A DNA stretch of 64,000 bases from Chloroflexota bacterium (GTDB lineage Bacteria > Chloroflexota > Anaerolineae > Aggregatilineales > Phototrophicaceae), in NCBI GenBank assembly GCA_026707745.1, contig JAPOWG010000011.1:124001-188000 (forward strand), given 5' to 3'. Under the pieces are notes generated by a model that was not told the DNA's origin, made no database searches, and saw only the letters and a program-made list of their open reading frames with translations. Positions 36,340 through 44,743 of the stretch are shown piece by piece. Position 1 is the first letter of the stretch, and the number at the start of each line of letters is the position of its first letter. The position numbers were made by a program, and so were the translations under genes.

Positions 36340-37140
36340 TCATGTCCGACGACGGTTGATCTCGTCCCGTGTGAATTTTGCGGCCGCTGCCGGGTCCTCC
36401 GCGAATATGACGCTGCGCGACGCGTTGATGATGAGTCCTTTGCCGCGACTGTTTAAGCCGGCGCTGAGCACCGGTCCGATATCCCCGCCCTGCGCGCCGA
36501 TACCCGGCACCAGCAAGGTCATATCTCCTGCGATAGCGCGTATCACAGCCATTTCTTCCGGGAAAGTCGCCCCGGCGACCAGCATACAGTTGCCGTTCGC
36601 GTTCCACGCATCAACAACAGTTTCGGCGACCGCCTGCCAGAGCGGTCTGCCGGCGACATGCAGGTTTTGCAGTTCTCCCGAGCCGGCATTCGAGGTTCGA
36701 CAAAGAATGATGCAAGCTTTGTCCTTGTAGTCCAGAAAAGGTTGCAGCGCGTCGCTGCCGAGGTAGGGATTGAGCGTCACCGCGTCGAAGCCCAACTCGT
36801 CGAAAATGGCGCGCGCGTAGGCGGCGCTGCTGTTGCCAATGTCGCCACGCTTGGCATCGCTAATGATGAGCGCCCCGGGGTGATGTCGACGAAGATAATC
36901 CAGGGAGTCCTGCAATTGTCCCCAGCCGGCCGCGCCGGCCGCCTCGTAGAAGGCCATATTGAACTTGAAGGCGCTGGCGTAACTAGCTGTCAGATCTATG
37001 ATGCGACGGTTAAAGGCCAGTTGCGGGAACTCGACCGAGTTGAATTGGGAGGGCAATCGGCTGATGTCACTGTCGAGACCGACGCAAAGCAAGGAATCGA
37101 CCTCGTCGACGCGGGCTTCGTATTTCTCCAGGGCGCTCAT
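36340..37140 (-). CDS. pyrF: Orotidine 5'-phosphate decarboxylase
   Basis: PyrF makes UMP from OMP. This 266-residue protein is of the longer type: LLCVGLDSDISRLP, FKFNMAFYEAAGAAG, and the catalytic DAKRGDIGNSSAAYARAIF (lysine between two aspartates), with LVPGIGAQGGD and INASRSVIF near the phosphate site. The ATG at 37140 overlaps the pyrE stop by 4 bp, which fixes the start; a longer open frame into pyrE is rejected. It is the last gene of the pyrBCDEF operon. Confidence 0.95.
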   Translation of the reverse strand: MSALEKYEARVDEVDSLLCVGLDSDISRLPSQFNSVEFPQLAFNRRIIDLTASYASAFKFNMAFYEAAGAAGWGQLQDSLDYLRRHHPGALIISDAKRGDIGNSSAAYARAIFDELGFDAVTLNPYLGSDALQPFLDYKDKACIILCRTSNAGSGELQNLHVAGRPLWQAVAETVVDAWNANGNCMLVAGATFPEEMAVIRAIAGDMTLLVPGIGAQGGDIGPVLSAGLNSRGKGLIINASRSVIFAEDPAAAAKFTRDEINRRRT

Positions 37141-37781
37141 TTGCTCGTTGCTTCCCAGTGATATGGATCTGCGAACCAAGCCCGTATCACAGCTTCCTCG
37201 CGCTCGCCAAAGATCCCGCGCTGGAGAGCCCCTTCGAGCAGGGCATCAAAATCGGTCAATGTATGCAGCTCGACCCGGGAGTCCTTGAAGGCCTCATGCG
37301 CTTCGGCGAAACCGTAACTCACGATCGCGACCATGTCTGTGACGATCGCTCCCGCGTCTCGCAAAGCCGCCACGGCCGAAAGACTGCTGCCGCCGGTCGT
37401 GACCAGGTCTTCGACCAGAAGGACAGTTTTGCCCGCGACCGCCCCGCCTTCAATACGTTGCGCTTTACCGTGTCCCTTGCTTTCCTTGCGGATGAAAACC
37501 GAAGGCGTGTTCAGGACATAAGCCAGGGCCGAGCTATGGGGAACGCCGCCGACGGCAACACCCGCGATCAGGTCAAATTCCAGCGCCGAATCCGCGATCA
37601 CGGACGCGAAGCCCTTGACGACACTGTGCCAGGGATCAGGATGATAGATCAGGATGCGATTGTCGACATAGACCGGGGAGACAATGCCCGACTTGAAGGT
37701 GATCGGCGCCCCCGGCGCGAATCCGACCGCGCCGATATCAAGCAAGGCTTTCGCTATGCACCGCTTCGTATTCGTATTCAT
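37137..37781 (-). CDS. pyrE: Orotate phosphoribosyltransferase
   Basis: PyrE joins orotate to PRPP. The 214-residue chain has the PRPP-binding loop LLVEDLVTTGGSSLSA (about 120-135) and the substrate regions ITFKSGIVSPVYVDNR and HSSALAYVL. The start at 37781 lies inside the end of pyrD (overlap 44 bp), with only a weak GGCAG before it. The frame upstream of that is pyrD in another phase. Operon position 4 of 5. Confidence 0.93.
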   Translation of the reverse strand: MNTNTKRCIAKALLDIGAVGFAPGAPITFKSGIVSPVYVDNRILIYHPDPWHSVVKGFASVIADSALEFDLIAGVAVGGVPHSSALAYVLNTPSVFIRKESKGHGKAQRIEGGAVAGKTVLLVEDLVTTGGSSLSAVAALRDAGAIVTDMVAIVSYGFAEAHEAFKDSRVELHTLTDFDALLEGALQRGIFGEREEAVIRAWFADPYHWEATSK

Positions 37782-38916
37782 AGGCTGCCAGTTCGCTTTC
37801 GATGAGGGCCGCGGCCAAAGGACCGCGATAGACCAGCGCTGACCAATATTGGGCTGCTTTGACGCCCAGATTTCGGTAGGCTTGAAAACTCGCGCCGTCG
37901 AGGATGCCACCGCAAGCGACTACGTCGATCGCCGCATTGCTGTGGATTATTTCCTCGCGCAAAACTTTGACTGCTTCAAGCGACGAATCGAAAAGAGCGC
38001 CGCCGCCAAGCCCGGCGATTTGCCCGGGATCTTCCGGACTGGGCGCGGGAAGCGTGTTTGTTGCGACGACGGCTTTCACGCCCACTTCGGCGAAGATCCG
38101 CACCAGGGCGTGGTACTGCTCGGCGACCAGCCCGGGACTGACCTTGACCCAAAGCGGGATCGCCAGCGAATGCTCTGCCAGGCGTTTGATGAAGGCGCCG
38201 CACAAGCGTCGCGTCTCGGCTTCCAGTTGATGTCCCAGCGGATCGTCTTCGGTATTGGGGCAACTCAAGTTCAACGTGAACCAGGTCGGCAAGACGCCTT
38301 GGTCCAGAAAAAACGCCAGCGACTCGACGACCTCGCGTTCTTGCTGATCGATATCACTGACACCGGGCGATACCGCTATGTTGATTCCGAATTCTTCTGG
38401 AAGTTGCGCTTTGCGCATGCCGAGAAACATCGCCGCTGCGCGCGCGCCCGGGTTCTTCAAACCGACGCGATTTTGCAGAGAGCGCGTACTCGCGCGACGC
38501 CATAGCGCGTTTCCGGCGTTGCCCATGCGCGGGATACGCGTGAAAGAACCAAATTCCACTGGTCCAAGCAGCGCCGGAACCACACGCCATCCCGGCACGA
38601 TATTGCGCGTCGATTTGACGGCGCGCAAGGCGTCGTCTTCACTGTGGAAGCCGTCGCCCTTCACAAGTCCAGCCGCCAGCACAAGCGCCTGCGACAGGCT
38701 GACACCGCCTGCCTCGGTACGTTGTACTGGACTTACCGCCTTGCGTGTGGCCCCGGCTAGTCTATACGCGAGCGGCGCATGATCCAGGACCCTCAGGCTT
38801 CCAATCATCGCTTCATGGGCGCGCTGAGCGGACATTCTTGAAATGAGAAGGCCGTATAACGCCGCATACGTCTGACGGTGAAACCAGGGAACATGCCGAT
38901 TGCTTCGCCCCTTCAT
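37738..38916 (-). CDS. pyrD: Dihydroorotate dehydrogenase
   Basis: PyrD oxidises dihydroorotate to orotate with FMN. The 392-residue protein has a long N-terminal extension (about 60 residues, AALYGLLISRMSAQRAHE), which resembles the membrane-associating helices of class 2 enzymes. Yet the catalytic base position reads NLSCPNTEDDP with Cys219, the class 1 choice; class 2 enzymes use Ser. The glycine-rich FMN site VVACGGILDGASF is present. The electron acceptor therefore cannot be assigned confidently. It overlaps pyrC by 4 bp and pyrE by 44 bp. Confidence 0.93.
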   Translation of the reverse strand: MKGRSNRHVPWFHRQTYAALYGLLISRMSAQRAHEAMIGSLRVLDHAPLAYRLAGATRKAVSPVQRTEAGGVSLSQALVLAAGLVKGDGFHSEDDALRAVKSTRNIVPGWRVVPALLGPVEFGSFTRIPRMGNAGNALWRRASTRSLQNRVGLKNPGARAAAMFLGMRKAQLPEEFGINIAVSPGVSDIDQQEREVVESLAFFLDQGVLPTWFTLNLSCPNTEDDPLGHQLEAETRRLCGAFIKRLAEHSLAIPLWVKVSPGLVAEQYHALVRIFAEVGVKAVVATNTLPAPSPEDPGQIAGLGGGALFDSSLEAVKVLREEIIHSNAAIDVVACGGILDGASFQAYRNLGVKAAQYWSALVYRGPLAAALIESELAAYEYEYEAVHSESLA

Positions 38917-39989
38917 GCGACTAACCCGAATAGATTTCTGCCAAAACCGGGTGGACTAAGCACGCTGTCTCCATCAAAAACCAGGTGGCCGCGAATCCAG
39001 ACTTCGCGGATTTTCCCATAGACGCGCAGGCCTTCAAATGGCGACCAACCACACTTCGTTCGCAGATTTTTCCGCTCGACAACATAGCTGTGATCGGTAT
39101 CGACCAGCGTATAGGTTTTGGGCAAGGGGCTGACCCGCCAAATCCGCTGCACGTTTCGGGAAAGCATGTTGATCGCCTGATCCAGCGATAAGCGCCCGTC
39201 TCTAACAGCGCGCAACATCAGCGGCAGCGTCGTATCCAGACCGGGCACGCCAAAGGGCGGGGAATCCGATTCTTTTTCGGCGAAGGTATGCGGCGCGTGG
39301 TCGGACTCAATGATATCAACCACGCCCAGGCTGATCGCTCTCCAAAGCGCGCGTTGATCCTCTTTTGATTTCAGGGGCGGTTTCATCAGTCCGTATGGTC
39401 CCAGCGTCCCCAGGTCGTCTTCGGTGAGGAAAAGATGGTGCGGGCAGACGCCGATCGTCACTGGCAAGCCGTCTTCTTTGGCTTGCGTCAGCAGGTCGAT
39501 TTCCCGGGCGCTGCTGATATGCAGAAAATGTGTTGGCTGCCGGTATTTGCGCACCAGGGCGAGTATATCGCGGACGGTCTCTTCCTCGGCGTGGACGGCA
39601 ATCAATTTGTTGACGGACCAGGCGCGATAGTGCCGCTCGCGATCGCTTTGCCTGTGGATGAGCAGATCCCCGGTGGTTGAATTGTTGTAGATTTTCAGGC
39701 CACAAACGCGTGAAGCAATTTTTTCGTATGTGTCGCTATTGTCTGCTTGTGAAGCGCCAAAATACAGGCCCCAATCACAATGAGCCTCTCGATCCAGCCG
39801 CCCCAGTTTATGGTTGAGGCGGGCTTCGTCCGTTGTGGAGGGCGCCGTATTGGGCATATCAAAGACGGCCCAATAACCAGCGGCGATGGCCGCCTGCGTC
39901 TCCGACGCGAAAGTCGCCTTGTCCGCCCAATCGAGATCGCGCAGGTGCGTATGCGGATCGATCATGCCCTGAATCTGGACTAAGGGCAT
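38913..39989 (-). CDS. pyrC: Dihydroorotase
   Basis: PyrC closes carbamoyl aspartate to dihydroorotate. The 358-residue protein is an amidohydrolase with metal ligands in MIDPHTHLRDLDW, KIYNNSTTGD at the carboxylysine position, HISSAREIDLL, CPHHLFLTEDD, and ESDHAPHTFAEKE. The conserved FGVPGLDTTLPLML follows. It overlaps pyrB by one base (TGATG) and pyrD by 4 bp, so translation is coupled along the operon. Confidence 0.95.
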   Translation of the reverse strand: MPLVQIQGMIDPHTHLRDLDWADKATFASETQAAIAAGYWAVFDMPNTAPSTTDEARLNHKLGRLDREAHCDWGLYFGASQADNSDTYEKIASRVCGLKIYNNSTTGDLLIHRQSDRERHYRAWSVNKLIAVHAEEETVRDILALVRKYRQPTHFLHISSAREIDLLTQAKEDGLPVTIGVCPHHLFLTEDDLGTLGPYGLMKPPLKSKEDQRALWRAISLGVVDIIESDHAPHTFAEKESDSPPFGVPGLDTTLPLMLRAVRDGRLSLDQAINMLSRNVQRIWRVSPLPKTYTLVDTDHSYVVERKNLRTKCGWSPFEGLRVYGKIREVWIRGHLVFDGDSVLSPPGFGRNLFGLVA

Positions 39990-41053
39990 CAGACATAAAC
40001 CCCGCGCAAGACCTTAACCAGCAACGCCATGCGGACGAACATGCCGTTTTCCATCTGTTCGAAGTAAATCGAACGCGGATCGTCATCGAGAATATCATGA
40101 TCGACCCGCGTGCCCATCTCGTGTTTGCGCGGCAGGGGGTGCATCAATATGGCCTTGGGGCCCGCCTTGGCGAAGACGCCGGGCGTCATGATGAAACGGT
40201 CTTTGATCCTTTCGTAAATATCGGGCTTCGCGAATCGCTCCTCTTGAATGCGCGTCCAATAGATGACATCTGTCCGGGCGATCACGTCCATCAGGTCGTC
40301 AGTTTCGATTACCGCGATGCCATGGCTTTTTACCAGGCTGGTGATCTCCCAGGGCATAGCGAGGCTTTCCGGCGCGACCAAACAGAGTCGGACGTTTTTC
40401 GCATCGTAATAAGCGATAAGCTTTGCCAGCGAGTGTACGGTACGGCCATGCTTGAGATCGCCAACCAGCGTGATTGTCAAGTCGTCGAGCGAATCCTTGC
40501 GGTCGAAGATCGTGAAGATATCGAGCAAGGCCTGGGTGGGATGTTCGCCGATGCCATCGCCCCCGCTAATTGCCACCGTGGGATTGTCAATGCGGGTATT
40601 GAGGAGATCCAGGTAATAGCCGGCTTCGTAAGAGGAGCCGATTTCCGGATGACGCAAGACAATGACGTCGGCGTAGCAGCCTGTCGCTCGGATGGTGTCG
40701 GAGAGATTTTCGCCCTTGTACATGGAGGAAAAACGCACGCCGTTACTAACGGCGATGACGTCGCCGCCCAGCCGCCGCATGGCCGATTGAAAGGACATAT
40801 CGGTACGGGTACTCGCTTCAAAAAAGAGCGACGCCATCACTTTACCCGCGCATAGCTCGGTCAGGCCGCGATCGTGGCTGCGAATGCGCTTGCGAATAGA
40901 TGTGGCGGCGTCAAAGAGAATGTCGAGGTCTCTTCGCTCAAACTGATCTACAGAGATGATGTGCTTGCCCAAGAACTCTCCGTTGATCGGCTGCGGTTGA
41001 TAAGCGAATGCGTGTTGGCTAACGGTAGATTCGTTTTTTGCTGAGGAAGACAA
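39989..41053 (-). CDS. pyrB: Aspartate carbamoyltransferase catalytic subunit
   Basis: PyrB makes carbamoyl aspartate, the committed step of pyrimidine synthesis. Carbamoyl-phosphate binding FFEASTRTDMSF, GDGIGEHPTQALLD and HPLPRKHEM are all in place. The best start is TTG at 41053, because AGGAGG lies 5 nt upstream. The ATG at 41077 overlaps the TATAAT promoter box and cannot be used by a transcript starting there. The first 25 residues are a variable tail. No regulatory subunit (pyrI) follows. Confidence 0.93.
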   Translation of the reverse strand: MSSSAKNESTVSQHAFAYQPQPINGEFLGKHIISVDQFERRDLDILFDAATSIRKRIRSHDRGLTELCAGKVMASLFFEASTRTDMSFQSAMRRLGGDVIAVSNGVRFSSMYKGENLSDTIRATGCYADVIVLRHPEIGSSYEAGYYLDLLNTRIDNPTVAISGGDGIGEHPTQALLDIFTIFDRKDSLDDLTITLVGDLKHGRTVHSLAKLIAYYDAKNVRLCLVAPESLAMPWEITSLVKSHGIAVIETDDLMDVIARTDVIYWTRIQEERFAKPDIYERIKDRFIMTPGVFAKAGPKAILMHPLPRKHEMGTRVDHDILDDDPRSIYFEQMENGMFVRMALLVKVLRGVYV

Positions 41054-41081
41054 TGGCGCCTCCTTGCCCTGACGCATTATA
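41053..41081 (-). promoter_or_regulatory. Promoter -10 and ribosome site of the pyr operon
   Basis: On the minus strand TATAAT (41081-41076) is followed after about 12 nt by AGGAGG and then the TTG start at 41053. The transcript leader would be only 10-15 nt, leaving no room for a PyrR-type attenuator. The -35 region is weak. Confidence 0.6.
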
Positions 41082-41165
41082 ACCAAACACCAGCGCATTT
41101 GCACTGAATGCGACGCATCTATTTTGTCTTTTGAATACCGCGAAGCGGCGGCATATAGTCCGGCG

Positions 41166-42869
41166 CTAGAACAAGCCAACGACCTTGCCGTCGGCGTCAA
41201 TATCGACATTCATCGCTGCCGGCGCTCGACCCAAGCCCGGCATGGTGCGGACATCGCCACAGAGAGGGTAGATGAAGCCGGCGCCGGCCGAGGCGAGAAT
41301 ATCGGTGATGGTGATGCGGAAGCCATCTGGCGCGCCCTTGAGCTTGGGATTGTCGGTCAGGCTAAGGTGCGTTTTCGCCATGCAGATCGGCAGATGGCGC
41401 AGTCCCTGATCTTCGTATTGTCTGATCTTTCGATCCGCGATCGGCGCGTAATCGACGCCATCAGCCCGGTAAATCTCGCCCGCGATGGTCTCGATCTTGT
41501 CCTTGATGGGCAGGTCGTCCGGGTAGAGCAAGCGGAAGTCGTTGGGCATTTCGCAGGCGGAGACGATCATTTCCGCCAGTTCGGCCGCGCCGGCGCCGCC
41601 TTGCGCCCAATGCCGCGCTACCGATACGCCGGTCGCGCCGGCAGCCAGCGCGATCTCTCGCACCGCCGCGATTTCCTTGTCGGTATCGTCGGCGAAGACG
41701 TTGATCGCGACTACGGGATTGACGCCGAATTTCATGAGATTTTCCAAATGCCGCACCATATTGGCCGCGCCATTTTGAACGTCGGCGACGTTTTCTTCTT
41801 TCAGCGCCGGATCAATCAGTCGGCCGGGGATAATCCTGTACTTGCCCGTATGCGCCTTCAGCGCGCGAATTGTCGTGACCAGCACGACCGCGTTGGGTTT
41901 CAACCCGGAAACGCGCGATTTGATATTGAAGAACTTCTCCGCGCCGATATCCGCGCCGAAGCCGGATTCCGTAACGACATACTCTCCCGTTTTCATGGCG
42001 ATCAAATCGGCGATGATGGAGGAATTGCCATGCGCGATATTGGCGAAGGGACCGGCATGCACCAGCGCCGGCGTGTTTTCCAGGGACTGCATCAAGTTCG
42101 GTTTGATAGCTTCTTTCATCAAGACAGTGGCGGCGCCCGCTGCTTGTATGTCTTCCGCGGTCACCGGGTTTTTGTCCTTGTCGTAAGCGACGACCATTCT
42201 GCCAATGCGCTCGCGCATGTCCTGCAGCGATGTGGTTAGTGCCAGGATCGCCATAATCTCGGAAGCGACAGTGATGTCGTAGCCGGTTTCCCGCGGTACG
42301 CCATCAAAGCGCTTGCCAAGGCCGATGACAACATTGCGCAAGGCGCGGTCGTTCAAATCGACCACACGACGCCAGGGAATGTTATGGATATCAATATCCC
42401 GCTTGTTGCCGTGATAGATATGGGCATCGAGCATAGCGGCGATCAGATTGTGCGCGGCGCTGATGGCGTGGATATCGCCGGTCAAATGCAGGTTGAAGTT
42501 CTCCATCGGCACGATCTGGCTGTATCCGCCCCCGGCAGCGCCGCCTTTGATGCCAAAGGTGGGACCCTGCGAAGGCTGGCGGACTGTGATGATGGCGTTT
42601 TTGCCGATATGTTTCATCGCCTGGCCGATGCCGACGGTCGTGGTCGATTTGCCTTCGCCCAGCGGCGTCGGGGTGATCGCCGTGACATCCACGTACTTGG
42701 CGTTCGGTCGATCTTGTAGCCGTTCCAGCGCTTCCAGATTGATCTTCGCGACATATTTCCCGTAATGCTCAAGGTCGCGGTCGGGGTCCAATCCCATCTG
42801 CTCGGCGATCTGGTTGATATGAAGGAGATCCGCGTTTTGGGCGATTTCCAAATCCGATGGCATGGCCAT
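41166..42869 (-). CDS. fhs: Formate-tetrahydrofolate ligase
   Basis: This enzyme makes 10-formyltetrahydrofolate from formate, ATP and tetrahydrofolate. The 567-residue sequence has the P-loop-like TPTPLGEGKSTTTVGIGQ, RQPSQGPTFGIKGGAAGGGY, LTGDIHAISAAHNLIAAM, NIAHGNSSIIAD and the DMETG-like C-terminal half ending with FIYPLCGDVRTMPGLGRAP. All blocks of the family are intact. It can serve formate assimilation or purine and methionyl-tRNA supply. Start ATG 42869 behind GGGGG. It is divergent from the MFS gene and not in an operon with other folate genes. Confidence 0.97.
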   Translation of the reverse strand: MAMPSDLEIAQNADLLHINQIAEQMGLDPDRDLEHYGKYVAKINLEALERLQDRPNAKYVDVTAITPTPLGEGKSTTTVGIGQAMKHIGKNAIITVRQPSQGPTFGIKGGAAGGGYSQIVPMENFNLHLTGDIHAISAAHNLIAAMLDAHIYHGNKRDIDIHNIPWRRVVDLNDRALRNVVIGLGKRFDGVPRETGYDITVASEIMAILALTTSLQDMRERIGRMVVAYDKDKNPVTAEDIQAAGAATVLMKEAIKPNLMQSLENTPALVHAGPFANIAHGNSSIIADLIAMKTGEYVVTESGFGADIGAEKFFNIKSRVSGLKPNAVVLVTTIRALKAHTGKYRIIPGRLIDPALKEENVADVQNGAANMVRHLENLMKFGVNPVVAINVFADDTDKEIAAVREIALAAGATGVSVARHWAQGGAGAAELAEMIVSACEMPNDFRLLYPDDLPIKDKIETIAGEIYRADGVDYAPIADRKIRQYEDQGLRHLPICMAKTHLSLTDNPKLKGAPDGFRITITDILASAGAGFIYPLCGDVRTMPGLGRAPAAMNVDIDADGKVVGLF

Positions 42870-43176
42870 TGTGCTAAACCCCCGTTGTCCTTATCAGGCG
42901 ATGATAAAGCAGCGTCAACTTTTCACAGTCAATTCTAGCACGAAGTTATATCGTCGTCTGTTAAATCTATGTCCGCCTTATATAATGTTCGCGTCCTGCT
43001 CCGTTTTCAAAATCGTGGAACAGAAGCAAGCGCAATGAAGTAATGAAAATGATTGCAGTATGAATGAAATCACCAAAATAACCGAATAGTTGTACGGGCG
43101 AGCCGGTGGCTCGCCCACTCTTGGCCTAGATTTCCAAGCAGTTTCCGCAGGACTTACTTGCGCTTACCGAGGAGCC
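42870..43176. other. Divergent intergenic region with a GGGCGAGCC hairpin
   Basis: The region lies between fhs and the MFS gene. At 43096-43116 a perfect hairpin GGGCGAGCC-GGT-GGCTCGCCC occurs, a member of the GGGCGA hairpin group also seen at 44698, 48205 and 58067. No gene is supported, and the AT-rich stretch 42940-43085 may hold promoters, but none stands out. Confidence 0.6.
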
Positions 43177-44541
43177 ATGACAGCAAGAGCGCCGGGATAC
43201 AAGTCGGTTGTGACGACCATGCCGATCTACTATGGCTGGGTCGTCTGGTTTGTGGCGCTTGTGGGTACGGCGGCCAGTTCGCCCGGACAGAGTTACTCCG
43301 TCTCTTTGTTCATGGATTATTTCATCGCCGATTTTGGCTTGGATCGCACGACTGTGAGCAGCCTGTACGGACTCGGCACCTTTATCGCGTCATTTGGCTT
43401 GACCTGGCTAGGCCGTAAACTGGATTTGGCCGGCAATCGGCGCACCGGCGTGGTGATTGGTTTCCTGTTCGGCCTGGTCCTTTGCCTGTGCGCCTTTATC
43501 AACGGTCCGGTCATGCTGCTGGTCGCCTTCATCGGTATACGCGGTTTGGGGCAGGGCGCGCTTTGCCTGGTGAGTTCGACAGCGGTCGCCAATTGGTTCC
43601 GCTCGCGCCGGGGCCGCATGATGGCTTACCTCGCGCTGGCCTATGCGCTTTTTCAAGGCTTGTACGTCAACGGGCTGCGAGTGCTTCTGGATAGCCTGGA
43701 TTGGCGGGTGGCCTTTATCGTGCTGGGGCTCGGCGTTAGCGCTCTCGTGGCGCCGCTATTTGGATTCTTGATGCGCAACAGGCCCGAAGAATATGGCTTG
43801 TTGCCGGACAACCAGAGCCGCTCGGCGGCAGCGAAAAGGTCTGCCCCGCTCACGCAAAATTGTAAGCCGTCTCGTCGCTTGAGCGACGCGGTTTGCATAA
43901 ACAGCGCGAAGCGCGATGCCAAGGCACAAGATCAGTCCATCGCCGCGGCCGACAATGAGGAAAACTGGACCCTGCGGGAGGCGATGCGCACGCCGGTACT
44001 TTGGCTCTATATGTTCGCCAGAATGCTGCCGTCGGCTTGGGGAACGGGGCTGGTCCTGCATCAGGTATCGATCTTCGCGCAATTGGATCACAGCGCGCAG
44101 GTGGCAACCGAGACCTTCGCCTTGCTGTCGATCTTCGCGGCCGCTTCAGCGCTGCTGGCGGGCTATCTGATCGACCGGTTCAAGCCCTCGATTGTCGTCG
44201 TTCTGGCCATGATGGGGCTTGCCGGCGCCTGCCTCTTGGCCATGATCATGCGGGATACCGCGCTGCTGGTACTCTACGCATTGGCGAGCGGCCTGGGACT
44301 GGGCATCGGTTATGTCTTTGACGGCGCGGTCTGGACCAATATGTTCGGCCGCAGGTTTCAGGGCGAGATTCGCGGCTTCGTCTTCACCGCGGGCATCATC
44401 GGCAGCGCGATCGGACCGGCGCTATTCGGCTTGAGCTTCGACTATGCCGGCGGCTACGGGCCGGCGCTGGCGCTGGGCGCGCTGCTTGCAATCGTGGTCA
44501 TGGCTTTGGCCTTGGTGACGCCGCAGCCCAGACGACGATGA
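43177..44541 (+). CDS. MFS transporter (OFA/monocarboxylate-like) with a repeat-derived central loop
   Basis: This 454-residue protein has about 12 membrane helices. The first half starts at YYGWVVWFVALVGTAASS and contains LGRKLDLAGNRRTGVVIG between helices 2 and 3, typical of the OxlT/monocarboxylate branch. Helix 6 is followed by NRPEEYGLLPDN, and the second half begins ENWTLREAMRTPVLWLYMF. The loop between them (about residues 213-250) is encoded by an inverted copy of the dispersed repeat, in frame. The loop is cytoplasmic and tolerant, so the protein is probably functional. Start 43177 has GAGGAG before it. Substrate unknown. Confidence 0.88.
   Translation: MTARAPGYKSVVTTMPIYYGWVVWFVALVGTAASSPGQSYSVSLFMDYFIADFGLDRTTVSSLYGLGTFIASFGLTWLGRKLDLAGNRRTGVVIGFLFGLVLCLCAFINGPVMLLVAFIGIRGLGQGALCLVSSTAVANWFRSRRGRMMAYLALAYALFQGLYVNGLRVLLDSLDWRVAFIVLGLGVSALVAPLFGFLMRNRPEEYGLLPDNQSRSAAAKRSAPLTQNCKPSRRLSDAVCINSAKRDAKAQDQSIAAADNEENWTLREAMRTPVLWLYMFARMLPSAWGTGLVLHQVSIFAQLDHSAQVATETFALLSIFAAASALLAGYLIDRFKPSIVVVLAMMGLAGACLLAMIMRDTALLVLYALASGLGLGIGYVFDGAVWTNMFGRRFQGEIRGFVFTAGIIGSAIGPALFGLSFDYAGGYGPALALGALLAIVVMALALVTPQPRRR
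43812..43904 (-). repeat. Dispersed repeat family 1, copy B, inside the MFS gene
   Basis: On the minus strand it runs from CTGTTTATGCAAACCGCG to GAGCGGCTCTGG, the closest match to copy A. Similarity may continue a few bases further, to the GCGCTTCGC at 43906-43915. It adds no stop codon to the transporter frame and its length there is 93 bp, a multiple of three. Confidence 0.8.
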
Positions 44542-44697
44542 CAGCATGGTTTTTTCCACGAGCCCACAGAAGCAGCTCCAAGAAGGAATGTAATAGTCAG
44601 CGGCTTAACTCCTATCCACAATGCTTTGGCTTATAACGGGGCATCTTTTCATCGAGGGTGATATCTTCGCATCATCTCTAATCCTATGGCGATTTTC

Positions 44698-44718
44698 GGG
44701 CGACTCACAGAGTCGCCC
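44698..44718. repeat. GGGCGACTC hairpin repeat
   Basis: GGGCGACTC-ACA-GAGTCGCCC forms a perfect 9-bp stem followed by CCTACA. It belongs to the same hairpin class as 43096, 48205 and 58067 and lies between the convergent MFS and glgB genes, where it could end transcription. Confidence 0.7.
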
Positions 44719-44743
44719 CTACAGATTCAGACATAAAAGATAC

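Noticed and set aside
41054..41209. N-terminal extension of PyrB
   Set aside because: It overlaps the -10 box TATAAT; AGGAGG precedes TTG at 41053.
42870..43176. Tetrahydrofolate riboswitch before fhs
   Set aside because: No matching conserved loops or stems were visible.
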